From Thermomicrobiales bacterium (GTDB taxonomy: Bacteria > Chloroflexota > Chloroflexia > Thermomicrobiales > UBA6265): DNA of 64,000 bases. Below, one piece after another: positions 36,914-46,368 of the stretch; the first letter of the stretch is position 1; every line of letters starts with the position of its first letter. The DNA lies in contig JAWKPF010000021.1 of assembly GCA_041390825.1 (NCBI GenBank), positions 11,029 to 75,028 on the forward strand. Direction: 5' to 3'. The position numbers and the translations under genes were made by a program. Below the pieces are notes generated by a model, which had not been told where the DNA came from, made no database searches, and saw nothing but the letters and a program-made list of their open reading frames with translations.

Positions 36914-38599
36914 ATGAACGAACAACGACTCGGTATCGACACACTGATCGCGGGAGCGAAGTCGGGCGAGCTCTCCCGCCGCGACATCCTGAAGGGATCG
37001 GTCGCGCTGGGGCTGGGATTGCCGTTCGGCATGGCGCTCGTCAATGCGGGCGGCGCGAACGCGCAGGATGCGATGACATTGAGCTTCGACGCGGGCGCCA
37101 CGCAGGGCGGCGGCGGCAAGCCGAATGCGGAAGCCATTGCGTACAGCTTCATCGTCAACGGCGGCTCTCAGTTCGAGATCAACCGCATGGTCGATGCCCG
37201 GCTGGTCACGATCTCCTCGGATCTTCAGGAGATGGTCGGCGATCTGGCCGAGTCCTGGGAGATTTCCGACACGACGGCGACCTTCAAGCTCCGCCAGAAC
37301 GCAGTCTGGCACGACGGCACCCCGGTGACCGCGAAGGACGTGGTCTTCACGATCAATATGCTGACCGACCCGGCCACAACCTCGCGCTGGGGATCGGCGT
37401 TCCGCAATGTCGTCGGGTATGCCGATGCCCAGGCCACGCCGACTGCCGGCCCGACCTCGCTTTCGGGTGTCACAGCGCCGGATGACTACACAGTGCAGAT
37501 CGATCTGGTGCAGCCGGACTCCGGCATGCTTCCGGGCTTCATGTTCATCAGCATCATGCCGGAGCATGTGCTGGGCACCGCCGATCGCGCGACGATCACC
37601 GAACTGCCGTTCTGGACGACCAACGAGCGCGTCGGCGCGGGACCGTTCAAGTTTGTCAATCTGGTCGAGGGCGAGCGCGTCGAGCTGGTTGCGCACGACC
37701 AGTATCACTTCGGCGCACCGGCAGTCAAGAACCTGAACCTGCTCTTCTTCTCAAGCGCCGAAACCTCGTTGGCGGCCTTCCAGCAGGGTTCGAACCTGGC
37801 GGCGCCGATGACCATCAACGATATCGAGCTGGTTGGCGGAATCGAGGGCGCAGAGTCGATTGGCTTCCCGGCTGGCGTCGGCGTGATCTTCTTCAATGCC
37901 TACCAGGAGTACCTGCAGGACAAGCGCGTCCGCCAGGCGGTGGCCTATGCCATCGACAAGAAGACGATCGCCGAGACGATCTTCCAGGGACAGGTGCAGG
38001 CGGTCTCGACCGAGATCCCGTACGTCACGTGGGCGCAACCCGCCGATGCCAATCCGTACGACTACGATCCAGAGAAGGCGAAGGCGCTCCTGGAAGAAGC
38101 CGGTTGGACGGGCGAGCATACCCTCGGGCTTTGGTACTACTACACCGATCCAATCACCGCCTCCGCGATGGAAGCAATCCAGCAGTATCTGCAGGCCGTG
38201 GGCATCAACACCGAGCTGAAGTTCGACGACGGCTCCGGTGTGCGCACGCAGGAAGTTGCCGACCACACCTGGGACATGACCTACGGATCGTTCGGTGCGC
38301 AGCCCGCTCCTTCGAACCTGACCGCGGTCTGGGGCCCTCCGGGTTATGTCACCTATGGTTGGGAGAGCGCCGAGTTCAACGCCGAAATGGACGCGGCCCT
38401 GCTGACCTATGACCAGGACGAGCAGGCCACGCACTACCAGGCCGCCATCAAGATCCTCAACGAAGAGGCTCCCTCGGTTTGGTTGTTCGATCGCCAGAAT
38501 CTGGTGGCCGTGAACACCGCCAAGCTCGAGAATTCGGTCTGGGGTCCCGGTCACATCATGTGGCTGAACAACGCCCAGAGCTGGACCGTCGTCGAATAG
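36914..38599 (+). CDS. Family 5 (peptide-type) ABC substrate-binding protein, Tat-type leader
   Basis: 561 residues. The N-terminus carries a twin-arginine-like motif LSRRDILKGSVALGLGLPFG with AGGANAQ as the likely cleavage region, so export in folded state is plausible. The mature part has family 5 features: LAESWEISDTTATFKLRQNA, VWHDGTPVTAKDVVFTINM, RQAVAYAIDKKTIAETIFQG and YDPEKAKALLEEAGW. Such proteins feed DppBC permeases and bind peptides, opines or other amide compounds. GAGGGAG-like sequence lies about 6 bases before the ATG. A GC hairpin follows the stop, then the two permease genes. Confidence 0.93.
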   Translation: MNEQRLGIDTLIAGAKSGELSRRDILKGSVALGLGLPFGMALVNAGGANAQDAMTLSFDAGATQGGGGKPNAEAIAYSFIVNGGSQFEINRMVDARLVTISSDLQEMVGDLAESWEISDTTATFKLRQNAVWHDGTPVTAKDVVFTINMLTDPATTSRWGSAFRNVVGYADAQATPTAGPTSLSGVTAPDDYTVQIDLVQPDSGMLPGFMFISIMPEHVLGTADRATITELPFWTTNERVGAGPFKFVNLVEGERVELVAHDQYHFGAPAVKNLNLLFFSSAETSLAAFQQGSNLAAPMTINDIELVGGIEGAESIGFPAGVGVIFFNAYQEYLQDKRVRQAVAYAIDKKTIAETIFQGQVQAVSTEIPYVTWAQPADANPYDYDPEKAKALLEEAGWTGEHTLGLWYYYTDPITASAMEAIQQYLQAVGINTELKFDDGSGVRTQEVADHTWDMTYGSFGAQPAPSNLTAVWGPPGYVTYGWESAEFNAEMDAALLTYDQDEQATHYQAAIKILNEEAPSVWLFDRQNLVAVNTAKLENSVWGPGHIMWLNNAQSWTVVE

Positions 38600-38613
38600 T
38601 CGACCCTGTCATC

Positions 38614-38640
38614 GCCGGGAGCGCTCTCCACGCTCCCGGC
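38614..38640 (+). terminator. GC hairpin between peptide binding-protein gene and permease gene
   Basis: Perfect 10-base-pair stem GCCGGGAGCG / CGCTCCCGGC with a 7-base loop, 14 bases after the stop, followed by TTCTC. It is probably a partial terminator or mRNA 3'-end protector that lets the binding protein be made in excess. Confidence 0.65.
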
Positions 38641-38687
38641 TTCTCACTCCAGTTCATCTCCAAACGCTCTGAACGAGATCGGACTCT

Positions 38688-39644
38688 GTGGCCCACTACG
38701 TTCTTCACCGGCTCTTTCACGCTCTGACGATTCTGCTCGGGGTGAGCGTGCTGGTGTTCGTCTTCGTAGAGATGGCGCCAGGAGATGCCGTGGACGCGCT
38801 GATGCCGCCCGAGTCGCTTTCCACCCCGGAAGCCAAAGAGGCGATGCGCGAACGGCTGGGGCTCAACGATCCCGCGCCGTTGCGGTACGTGCAATGGCTC
38901 GAACGCGCGGTGCAGGGGGATTTCGGCTATTCGCTGACGTCGCGCAAACCTGTCACCGACATGATCATGACTCGCCTGCCGAACACCCTGCTGCTGGTGG
39001 GAACGGCCATGATCTTCTCGATCATCGTCGGCATCTCGACCGGCATCGTCTCGGCTGTCAAGCAATATTCGATCATCGACTATCTGGCGACTTTCTTTTC
39101 TTTCTTCTGGTTGTCCATCCCCGGTTTCTTCCTGAGTCTGTTGATGATCTACGTCTTCGCGGTGCAGCTCAACTGGTTCCCGGTCTTTGGCGCTTCCTCG
39201 CCCAATCCCGAGAATCCCGTGCTCGACCGTGTCCATCATTTGATCCTGCCGGCGGCGGTGCTCGGCCTCGAACTGGCGGCGGCGCTGACACGCTACACCC
39301 GCGCCAGCCTGGTCGAGGTCATGCGCGCCGACTACATGCGCACTGCCCGCGCCAAGGGGTTGCGCGAATGGGCGGTGATCGTGCGCCATGGCCTCAAGAA
39401 CGCGCTCATTCCGATCATCACCGTGATCGCCTTTCGACTTCCGTATCTGCTGAGCGGAGCGATCATCATCGAGACCGTGTTCCAGTGGCCCGGACTGGGA
39501 TTGATGACGCTGAACGCCGCCAACCAGAAGGACTATCCGGTGATTCTCGCCCTCACAATGGCGGTCACTATCCTGGTGGTCATCAGCAGCTTCATCGCGG
39601 ATATCGCCTATTCGATCGTCGATCCCCGGATTCGCATCGGATGA
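38688..39644 (+). CDS. Dipeptide-type ABC permease, DppB family
   Basis: 318 residues from GTG 38688 (MAHYVLHRLFHALTILLGVS). The N-terminal helix ILLGVSVLVFVFVEMAPGD and the APGDxxD phrase are typical. The EAA loop is RTARAKGLREWAVIVRHGLKNALIPI (seen as ARAKGLREWAVIVRHGLKNA), and the C-terminal phrase IAYSIVDPRIRIG is the family's usual end. Six membrane helices. It overlaps the following permease as ATGA, so both halves are co-translated. The ATPase subunits (DppD/F) are absent from the window. Confidence 0.93.
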   Translation: MAHYVLHRLFHALTILLGVSVLVFVFVEMAPGDAVDALMPPESLSTPEAKEAMRERLGLNDPAPLRYVQWLERAVQGDFGYSLTSRKPVTDMIMTRLPNTLLLVGTAMIFSIIVGISTGIVSAVKQYSIIDYLATFFSFFWLSIPGFFLSLLMIYVFAVQLNWFPVFGASSPNPENPVLDRVHHLILPAAVLGLELAAALTRYTRASLVEVMRADYMRTARAKGLREWAVIVRHGLKNALIPIITVIAFRLPYLLSGAIIIETVFQWPGLGLMTLNAANQKDYPVILALTMAVTILVVISSFIADIAYSIVDPRIRIG

Positions 39645-40534
39645 GCAGCGCCGCACTCGCCACCTTTGGGCCGCAGCCGCACGCGCTGGACGAGATCAAA
39701 ACTCGTCCCGGTTTTTGGAAGCGCTTCGCACGGCACAAGGTGGCCGTCGTCAGCCTGGTGTTTCTCGCATTTATGGGCCTCGCAGCGCTGTTGACACCGT
39801 ACGTCTCTCCCTACGATCCCTACGCCATGAACCTGGTCGATTCCAACCAGAAGCCGAGCCTCGAGCATCCGCTTGGAACGGACAAACTCGGGCGCGACAC
39901 CCTGACGCGGGTCTTCGTTGGTGGGCGCGTGTCGATCGCGGTAGCGCTGGCGGCGGTGGCAATCAGTTCCTCGCTGGGGACGGTGCTTGGACTGGCTGCC
40001 GGTTTCCGTGGCGGCTGGGTCGACACCATCATCATGCGCATCACCGACATCTTCATGGCCTTTCCGCTCTTCGTCTTGCTGATCGTGCTGGTATCGATGC
40101 TCGGACCCAGCGCCAAGAACGTGGTGCTCATCCTGGGCTTCTTCAGCTGGATGGGGGTTGCCCGTCTTGTTCGCGGTCAAGTGCTCTCGGTCATGAACCA
40201 GCCGTTCATCGAAGCCGCGAACTCGACCGGTGTGCGCACCGGGCGGATGCTCTCCCGGCATGTACTTCCGAACAGCTTCGTCCCCATCGTGGTGGCGAGC
40301 ACCCTGGGAGTTGCGAATGCCATGCTCTCGGAAGCGGCGCTTTCCTTTCTGGGGCTGGGCATCCAGCCGCCGACCCCGTCGTGGGGCAACATGCTCAACG
40401 CCGCGCAGTCGCTGCAGGTGCTCGTCAACGAGCCATGGGTCTGGATCGGACCCGGGTTGGCGATCGCCCTGACCGTCTTGAGCATCAATTTCCTGGGCGA
40501 TGGTTTGCGAGACGCCCTCGATCCACATCTCTAG
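39641..40534 (+). CDS. Dipeptide-type ABC permease, DppC family
   Basis: 297 residues from ATG 39641, overlapping the DppB stop. A cytoplasmic tail ends RFARHKVAVVSLVFLAFMGL, the first helix. Family phrases: LGTDKLGRDTLTRVFVGGRV, the membrane core AVAISSSLGTVLGLAAGFRGG, the loop SVMNQPFIEAANSTGVRTGR, LSEAALSFLGLGIQPPTPSW and the C-terminal LGDGLRDALDPHL. All landmarks are intact. It pairs with the upstream permease to move the solute delivered by the 36914 binding protein. Confidence 0.93.
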   Translation: MSSAALATFGPQPHALDEIKTRPGFWKRFARHKVAVVSLVFLAFMGLAALLTPYVSPYDPYAMNLVDSNQKPSLEHPLGTDKLGRDTLTRVFVGGRVSIAVALAAVAISSSLGTVLGLAAGFRGGWVDTIIMRITDIFMAFPLFVLLIVLVSMLGPSAKNVVLILGFFSWMGVARLVRGQVLSVMNQPFIEAANSTGVRTGRMLSRHVLPNSFVPIVVASTLGVANAMLSEAALSFLGLGIQPPTPSWGNMLNAAQSLQVLVNEPWVWIGPGLAIALTVLSINFLGDGLRDALDPHL

Positions 40535-40555
40535 GTTCAGAAGGAGTTAGCCGGC

Positions 40556-42136
40556 GTGGCGTTCGACACCGTAATCCGCAATGCAACGATCGTCGATGGA
40601 TCAGGGACCACTCCCCTCTTCGTGGCCGATCTCGCGATCGATGCCGGCCGCATCGTTTCGATCGGAGACCTGCGCGACCAGTCCGGCGCGGACGAGATCG
40701 ATTCCACAGGGCTCACGTTGGCGCCTGGCTTCATCGATGTTCACGTGCATTCCGAGGTAGCGCTCATCTCGCCGCCGACGCCCAATCGGTATGGCTCCGT
40801 GCGTCAGGGGGTGACGACGCAACTGCTTGCGCCGGACGGTTTCGGTTGGGCACATCTCGACGGCGAGCTCTTCCGGCAAATGTGGGACTACACCCGGTTC
40901 GCTACCGGCGACGCGGACCTGGGCGGCCCGTGGCCCAGAGCGGAAGACTATCTCGCGATCTTCCCAGACCTTACGCCGGTGAATGTCGTGCCAGAAGTGC
41001 CGCATCTGCCCATTCGCCTGGCGGCCATGGGCTGGGACGACCGCCCAGCCACCGAGCATGAACTCGACGTGATGCGAGAGCTCACGCGGGAATGGCTCGA
41101 TGCCGGCGCGGTGGCGTTCAACACTGGTCTCGATTATCAGCCGACTGCGTTCGCAGACACACACGAGCTCATCGAGCTCTCGAAAGTGGCCGCCGAGGCG
41201 GGAGCGATCTACGCGGCGCACATCCGTTACCACATCCTGGGGCGGGAGGCAGCCTGGCGTGAGACCTTCGACATTTCGCGAGAGGCCGGCATCCCGGTGC
41301 ACATCTCGCATGAGTCGGTGGATGACATTACCCGCCCCCTCCTGCAGGAAGCAGACGGAACGGTCGATCTGACCTTCGAGTCCTACATGTACCCGGCTGG
41401 CTGCACGCACTTGGCAATGACGTTGCCCACCTGGGCCCAGGCTGGCGGTACCGACGGTGTCATGAGGCGGCTCGAGGATCCAAGAACTCGAGCCGAACTC
41501 ACGCAGTTCCTGCAAGACTCGTTGACCATCAGCGAAGGACGCACAGCCCGCCTCACGATTGCCGCCAACCAGAGCGGTCGATACATCGGCCGCACACTGG
41601 CGGACGTGGCCGAGGAGCAGGGGCTCTCGATTGGCGAAGCAGCGATGAAAATGCTCATCGCCGAGCATCCGTATGCTCTGATGATCTATCACCGTCCCTG
41701 GGGGCAAGATGTGGCCGACGTCATCGCCCGTGAGACGTTCCAGCATCCGGCGATGATGGTCGCAAGCGACGGCATTTACCACGGCACGTTCAGCCACCCT
41801 CGATCGAATGGGTGCTTTGCGCGCGCCATTCGCATGGGCGTGCGCGACTTCGGCGTCGTTTCGCTGGAAGAAGCCGTCTGGAAAATGTCCGGCTTCCCGG
41901 CCATGCGGTTCCGGATACCCGATCGAGGATTTATCCGCGAAGGCTATGCCGCCGATCTGGTGCTCTTCGATGCCACCCATATTGCTGAAGGCAACACCTG
42001 GGAGAAGCCGCTCGAAAGCCCGGTTGGCATCGAACGGGTCATCGTGGGAGGAGAAACCGTCGTTCGGCAGAACGTGCCGACCGGCGCCATGCCGGGCAAG
42101 GTGCTCCGTCGCCAGGACGCGACGATATCGCAATGA
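40556..42136 (+). CDS. N-acyl-D-amino-acid deacylase-like amidohydrolase
   Basis: 526 residues from GTG 40556, with AGAAGGAG 8-14 bases upstream. It is a D-aminoacylase-type amidohydrolase, which frees D-amino acids from N-acyl forms. Landmarks: DTVIRNATIVDGSGTTP, the HxH site FIDVHVHSE, the barrel His of YAAHIRYH, HISHESVDD and the catalytic Asp in MVASDGIYH. In well-known members a Cys metal ligand lies in a GNCG phrase; here the equivalent loop reads VTTQLLAPDGFG, so Cys is missing and Asp may replace it. Substrate is therefore uncertain and could be another cyclic or acyl amide. It overlaps the next gene as ATGA. Confidence 0.8.
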   Translation: MAFDTVIRNATIVDGSGTTPLFVADLAIDAGRIVSIGDLRDQSGADEIDSTGLTLAPGFIDVHVHSEVALISPPTPNRYGSVRQGVTTQLLAPDGFGWAHLDGELFRQMWDYTRFATGDADLGGPWPRAEDYLAIFPDLTPVNVVPEVPHLPIRLAAMGWDDRPATEHELDVMRELTREWLDAGAVAFNTGLDYQPTAFADTHELIELSKVAAEAGAIYAAHIRYHILGREAAWRETFDISREAGIPVHISHESVDDITRPLLQEADGTVDLTFESYMYPAGCTHLAMTLPTWAQAGGTDGVMRRLEDPRTRAELTQFLQDSLTISEGRTARLTIAANQSGRYIGRTLADVAEEQGLSIGEAAMKMLIAEHPYALMIYHRPWGQDVADVIARETFQHPAMMVASDGIYHGTFSHPRSNGCFARAIRMGVRDFGVVSLEEAVWKMSGFPAMRFRIPDRGFIREGYAADLVLFDATHIAEGNTWEKPLESPVGIERVIVGGETVVRQNVPTGAMPGKVLRRQDATISQ

Positions 42137-43236
42137 GCACTCGGTACCGCGCGATCGTCGCCGGACTCGACCACTATCACGTCACCGGTTGGGTGGAGAC
42201 TCTCGGGCTGTTCGCCGACAAGATCGATGTTGTGGCGCGTTACGACCCAGATCCCCGACGTGCCACGCTCGATCGCCCGTCCTTCGTCGACCCCAATCTG
42301 CCGCAGGCGTTTCCCGAATGGTTTCAGCGCGCGCCCTTCTCATCCGACCTGACGGAGCTAATCCGGGAAGCACGCCCTGATCTTGCCCTGGTGACGATGC
42401 CAAACCGGCTTGCGCCAGACGTGGTGATCGAATTGGCACGCGCGGGCTGCCATGTCATCGTGGACAAACGGGGGCGCTCGACGCCGTTGGCGCCGAACGG
42501 TGGTGTCGCGGCGCGCACCACAGGGGTGAAACTGGCCGTGGCGTTCACCCGGCGCTACGGACATGCCTGGCAATCGGTCGCGTCCGAGATAGCGCGGGGC
42601 CGACTTGGGCTATTGCTCAGTGTCGAGGCGATGTTCGTCACCTCATCGGTGCCGTTAAGAGGACCGGACAATCCGATCTTCGATCGAAACATGATGGGCG
42701 GCGGCATCTTGCACTGGTTGGGCATTCACGATATCGACCTCATCCAGTGGTTGTCAGGCGAACCAATCGTCCGGGTACAAGCCATGTCGGCGACGATGAG
42801 CAGTCGTGCGGTCGATGTGGAGGACACCATTTCGGTTCAGTTTCAGCTCGAGGGCGGCGCAATCGGAACCATGCATTTTGCCTATGCGCTTCCTCGCGTA
42901 GGGGGGAGCGGGTACGTGGCGCTGCGAGGTTCGAAGTCATCCGTGCGCATCGATGCGACCGGCGCCATTGAGTGGATTGGTCCTGCATCGGTGCGCGATC
43001 CGCTCCGCGTCGAAACCAGCACGAGCGATGTCGTTCGCCTGCCCGGCTACGGGGCGGCGGGAGCCTCGATCGTGGCTGACCTGCTCGATGCCGTCGAACA
43101 CGACCGCGATCCGCTGGCAACCGGGGAGAACGCACGGGATGCGCTTCGTGTGGTCGATGCGGCATACACCAGCGCGCGAATCGGGCAGCCGGTCTTCCTG
43201 GTGACCGGGTTCCAAAGCGAGGGAATTGGAGCATGA
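42133..43236 (+). CDS. Gfo/Idh/MocA-family oxidoreductase (A)
   Basis: 367 residues. The N-terminal Rossmann fold begins YRAIVAGLDHYHVTGWV; the usual GxGxxG is altered to AGLDHYHVTG, which is shared with the paralogue at 52526 and may reflect a different cofactor fit. EARPDLALVTMPNRLAPDVV and GCHVIVDKRG (position of the catalytic EKP Lys, here DKR) follow, then the C-terminal sheet domain with MGGGILHWLGIHDIDLIQWL. The family oxidises sugars, inositols and related alcohols with NAD(P). ATGA overlaps at both ends tie it into the operon. Confidence 0.87.
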   Translation: MSTRYRAIVAGLDHYHVTGWVETLGLFADKIDVVARYDPDPRRATLDRPSFVDPNLPQAFPEWFQRAPFSSDLTELIREARPDLALVTMPNRLAPDVVIELARAGCHVIVDKRGRSTPLAPNGGVAARTTGVKLAVAFTRRYGHAWQSVASEIARGRLGLLLSVEAMFVTSSVPLRGPDNPIFDRNMMGGGILHWLGIHDIDLIQWLSGEPIVRVQAMSATMSSRAVDVEDTISVQFQLEGGAIGTMHFAYALPRVGGSGYVALRGSKSSVRIDATGAIEWIGPASVRDPLRVETSTSDVVRLPGYGAAGASIVADLLDAVEHDRDPLATGENARDALRVVDAAYTSARIGQPVFLVTGFQSEGIGA

Positions 43237-44159
43237 GAGAAACACTCCATGGCGTCTGGGTGGCGATGCCGACTCCCTGGCAATCCGATGGGACGGTCGA
43301 CGCCGGCATCGTCCGAGAGCTCGTCGAGCGATACGCCGCCGCTGGGTTGCATGGCGCCTATACCACGGGAACCGATGGCGAAGTGCACGTGATGGAAGTG
43401 GCCGAGCTCGATCAGCTCGTCGCTCCGTTTGCCGCCACCTCCGCCGACGTGGGATTGCCGGTACAGGTCGGGTGTGGGTGGTCCCATACCAATGGCGTCG
43501 TCGAGCGCGGCCGTGTGGCCCGTGCGCACGGTGTTGGCATCATCCAGGTGACACTTCCGTCGTGGATCCCCCTGAACGACGACGAGGTCGATCGCTTCTA
43601 CGGCGCGGTAGGCGATGCGCTGCCGGAGGTGCTGCTCATTCACTACAACATCATGCGCAGCGGCCGGATGATGAACGGCGCCGATTTCGCACGTGTGCAC
43701 CGGCTCGCGCCGGGTCTGGCGGGCAGCAAGCACACTGGCGGCAACATCTCGCTCCTGATGGACATCATCGATGCGACGCCAGGCATGGCGCATTTCATGG
43801 TCGATTCCGACATCGTCACGGGCGGTCTCTTTGGCTCACCCGGCTACTACTCGTTCATTGCCAACACCTCGCCGGCGTTCGCGCTCTCGATGATGGCTGC
43901 CTGCGAGCGCGGTGATTGGGAATCCGCCGCCGAGCACGCCAAGACTTGCCGCCGCTTCTTTCGCCGTTGGCTACCCATGTGCGCCGACATCAACTCCTCG
44001 TCTGCTTTGGCCAAGATCGCGACCGCGGCCGGCATTCTTCCGGATATGCCGCTCGCCATCAAAGCGCCGTACAACAGCGGCACGCAGCGGCATGTCGATG
44101 AACTGAAATCGCTGTTGCGCGCCGAGTTCCCAGAGCTGATCGATCCGCAATTCGCGTAA
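43233..44159 (+). CDS. DapA/NanA-family lyase
   Basis: 308 residues from ATG 43233, overlapping the previous stop. Members condense or split pyruvate-containing compounds through a Lys Schiff base. Signatures: GVWVAMPTPWQSDGTVD, YAAAGLHGAYTTGTDGEVHV (the GTTGE loop as TGTDGE), LLIHYNIMRSGRM (the conserved Tyr) and the Schiff-base Lys in LAGSKHTGGNI. The C-terminal helices are normal. The TGTDGE variant and context with a sialidase-fold protein and Gfo/Idh/MocA enzymes favour a sugar-acid or N-acetylneuraminate-like aldol substrate over lysine biosynthesis. Confidence 0.87.
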   Translation: MRETLHGVWVAMPTPWQSDGTVDAGIVRELVERYAAAGLHGAYTTGTDGEVHVMEVAELDQLVAPFAATSADVGLPVQVGCGWSHTNGVVERGRVARAHGVGIIQVTLPSWIPLNDDEVDRFYGAVGDALPEVLLIHYNIMRSGRMMNGADFARVHRLAPGLAGSKHTGGNISLLMDIIDATPGMAHFMVDSDIVTGGLFGSPGYYSFIANTSPAFALSMMAACERGDWESAAEHAKTCRRFFRRWLPMCADINSSSALAKIATAAGILPDMPLAIKAPYNSGTQRHVDELKSLLRAEFPELIDPQFA

Positions 44160-44178
44160 CTCTCACGAAGGAGCATGC

Positions 44179-45223
44179 ATGACCTCGTATCGCGTTGGAA
44201 TCGTGGGTCTCAGCTGGATCACCAACGATCCGGCAGGGCCCGGAACCCATCCCGTGCTCGGCAACGCGCAGCCCGGAACGCACCTCAGCGGCATGGCCCG
44301 CATTCCGGGACTGCAGGTCGTCGCAGGATGTGACATCAGCCAACCCGCGCGCGACCGCTTTCTGGAGCGCTGGAGTGGAACCTGGCCCGGACCTGCTCGT
44401 CTTCGACGACTACCGTGCCATGCTGGAAGACGTTCCCCTGGACCTGGTGGCGATCGCCACACCGGACAATTTGCATGGGCCGGTGCTCAAAGCGGCGGTC
44501 GAGGCGGGAGTCAAGGCGATCTTCTGCGAAAAACCGATCTCGACACATACCGACGAAGTCGACGAGATGATCGCGGCCGTCGAAGCGGCGGGCATTCCCG
44601 TCAATGTCAATCACACCCGGCGCTGGAATCCGACCTGGGTTGCCTCCCGGGAGGCATTGCGAAACGGCCGTATTGGAGACCTCGTGACCATCATTGGCAA
44701 GTTCGGCGGCGAGCGGGCAATGCTCTGGCGCAACGACAGTCACCTGATAGACATCATCAATTACTTTGCAAACGCCAACCCGGTCTGGGTGGTGGGCGAG
44801 CTCGAACCGGCGCATGCCGACTACGGCACCCGATACCACGGCGACGGCGGCCGCGACGCGAGTCTCGAACCAGCGGCCAACGCGTTCTGGGCCTACGACT
44901 CGGGTGTGCGCGCGTTCCTGAGTGGAATGAAAACCGCTGTGCCGATCCTCGAAGTCGAGCTGATCGGCTCCAGCGGCATCATCACCGTGAGCGATACAGA
45001 AGCGTGGGTGCGGGAGATCACTGAAAACGGCATCGCCACGACACCGATACTGCCGAGCTACTCCATGGTGGGCATGCAGGCGGCGGTGGTCGATCTGATC
45101 CACGCCCTCGAAAGCGGAGAGACACCCCAGTCGCCGCCGCGGGAGGCACGCAAGGCCGTGGCCATCATCGAGGGGATCCTGCAGTCGCAAGCGAACGGCA
45201 ACCATCGCGTCGACATCGGCTAG
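44179..45223 (+). CDS. Gfo/Idh/MocA-family oxidoreductase (B), single frameshift
   Basis: About 347 residues if joined. The N-terminal frame (from ATG 44179, after a GAAGGAG site) reads SYRVGIVGLSWITNDPAGPG and GLQVVAGCDISQPARDRFLE, then loses frame near 44370-44390. The rest continues in the next frame: PGPDLLVFDDYRAMLEDVPL, VAIATPDNLHGPVLKAA, AIFCEKPISTHTDEVDEM with the catalytic EKP Lys, NVNHTRRWNPTWVA and ANPVWVVGELEPAHADYGTR. Only one base needs to change. This is the sole break in an otherwise clean 20-kb stretch, so it may be a sequencing error or a recent mutation. Confidence 0.83.
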
Positions 45224-45227
45224 CACC

Positions 45228-46346
45228 ATGCGAATTGTCGATCAAGGAGTGCTCTACGATGCGGACGGGGCGCCGCCAGAACGGCGGTCGTGTGCCTTCA
45301 CGTCCCTGGTTGCCCTGACCGACGGTTCGTATCGATGTTCGTTCCGCGCGGCCCCCGGCCGCGACATTCCCGGAGGACGGCTGCGCATCATGGGAAGCGC
45401 CAACGGTTCCGACTGGGAGGTCGTGCATCCGGGATTGACGCACACGCTCGACGGGATCGAGGGAGATCTGTACGCCGGCTATCTGGCCGAGCCGACACCC
45501 GGCATTTTGGCCGGATCGTTCGTGTGGGTGGACCGATCTGATCCGTCACGATCGTTCGTCAATCCGGAAACCGCCGGCGTGCTCGCAATGCGCAACCTGA
45601 TCGCGGACTCGTCCGACGGGGGCGCAACCTGGACCGGCTGGCGGGAGCTCGACCTCGGCCCTGAAACAGGATGCTCGTGCACCGGGCCGATCTTTTCACC
45701 GGAAACGGGTGTGCTGGCGTTCCCCTACGAAACCTGGAAGTCGTACGACGATCCTGCGCCCGGCTCGCACACGGCGTCGCTCCGACTCTCCCGAGACAAT
45801 GGCCGCACCTGGGTCGAACGACGCATCGTTGCGGCCGATCCCGATGAGCGCATCTTCTATTGGGACCAACGAATTGCCGTTCATCCCGCAACCGGCGAGC
45901 TGGTTGCCATGTTCTGGACCCACGATCGAGCGCTTGGAGCGGATATCGAGAACCACATTGCCTGGTCCGCGGGGATCGACCAGCCGTGGACGACCCCAAC
46001 AGCAACGGGGTGGCCGGGACAGCACTGCCAGCCGGTTGCGCTCGGAGGCGACTGGCTGGCCGCGATCCACACCGAACGCACGCCGCCCGGTGGGATCATC
46101 GTTCGACTCAGCTCCGACTTTGGGCGGACCTGGGAAGCGGCGCCGCCTGTGCGGATCTATGAGCCTGAAAATCGATCCGGAACCGAAGCGCGGTCGTTCG
46201 AGGAATTCTGGCAGTCGATGATGTCGTGGCCCTTTGGACATCCACGCGCGGTCGTGACGCCAACCGGCGACCTGTTGGCTGCCTGGTATGCGGGTGCGGA
46301 CGACGTTATCGGCATGCGCTGGGCGCGCATTGCTATGGATCTCTAG
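45228..46346 (+). CDS. Sialidase-fold (BNR repeat) protein, no signal peptide
   Basis: 372 residues from ATG 45228, four bases after the previous stop. Three Asp-box repeats are visible: SSDGGATWTGW, SRDNGRTWVERR and SSDFGRTWEAAP, the mark of the six-bladed sialidase propeller. The N-terminus starts MRIVDQGVLYDADGAPPERR with no signal, so it is cytoplasmic, unlike secreted sialidases. Catalytic Arg triad and Tyr cannot be assigned safely. With the neighbouring DapA/NanA-like lyase it could act on an imported sugar-acid glycoside; some relatives are not sialidases at all. Confidence 0.8.
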   Translation: MRIVDQGVLYDADGAPPERRSCAFTSLVALTDGSYRCSFRAAPGRDIPGGRLRIMGSANGSDWEVVHPGLTHTLDGIEGDLYAGYLAEPTPGILAGSFVWVDRSDPSRSFVNPETAGVLAMRNLIADSSDGGATWTGWRELDLGPETGCSCTGPIFSPETGVLAFPYETWKSYDDPAPGSHTASLRLSRDNGRTWVERRIVAADPDERIFYWDQRIAVHPATGELVAMFWTHDRALGADIENHIAWSAGIDQPWTTPTATGWPGQHCQPVALGGDWLAAIHTERTPPGGIIVRLSSDFGRTWEAAPPVRIYEPENRSGTEARSFEEFWQSMMSWPFGHPRAVVTPTGDLLAAWYAGADDVIGMRWARIAMDL

Positions 46347-46368
46347 ACCGAAGCGAGAAAGCGAGCAG

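Noticed and set aside
40601..42133. A minus-strand open frame of about 510 codons across the D-aminoacylase-like gene.
   Set aside because: It is a shadow of high third-position GC; the plus frame has all amidohydrolase motifs and operon overlaps.
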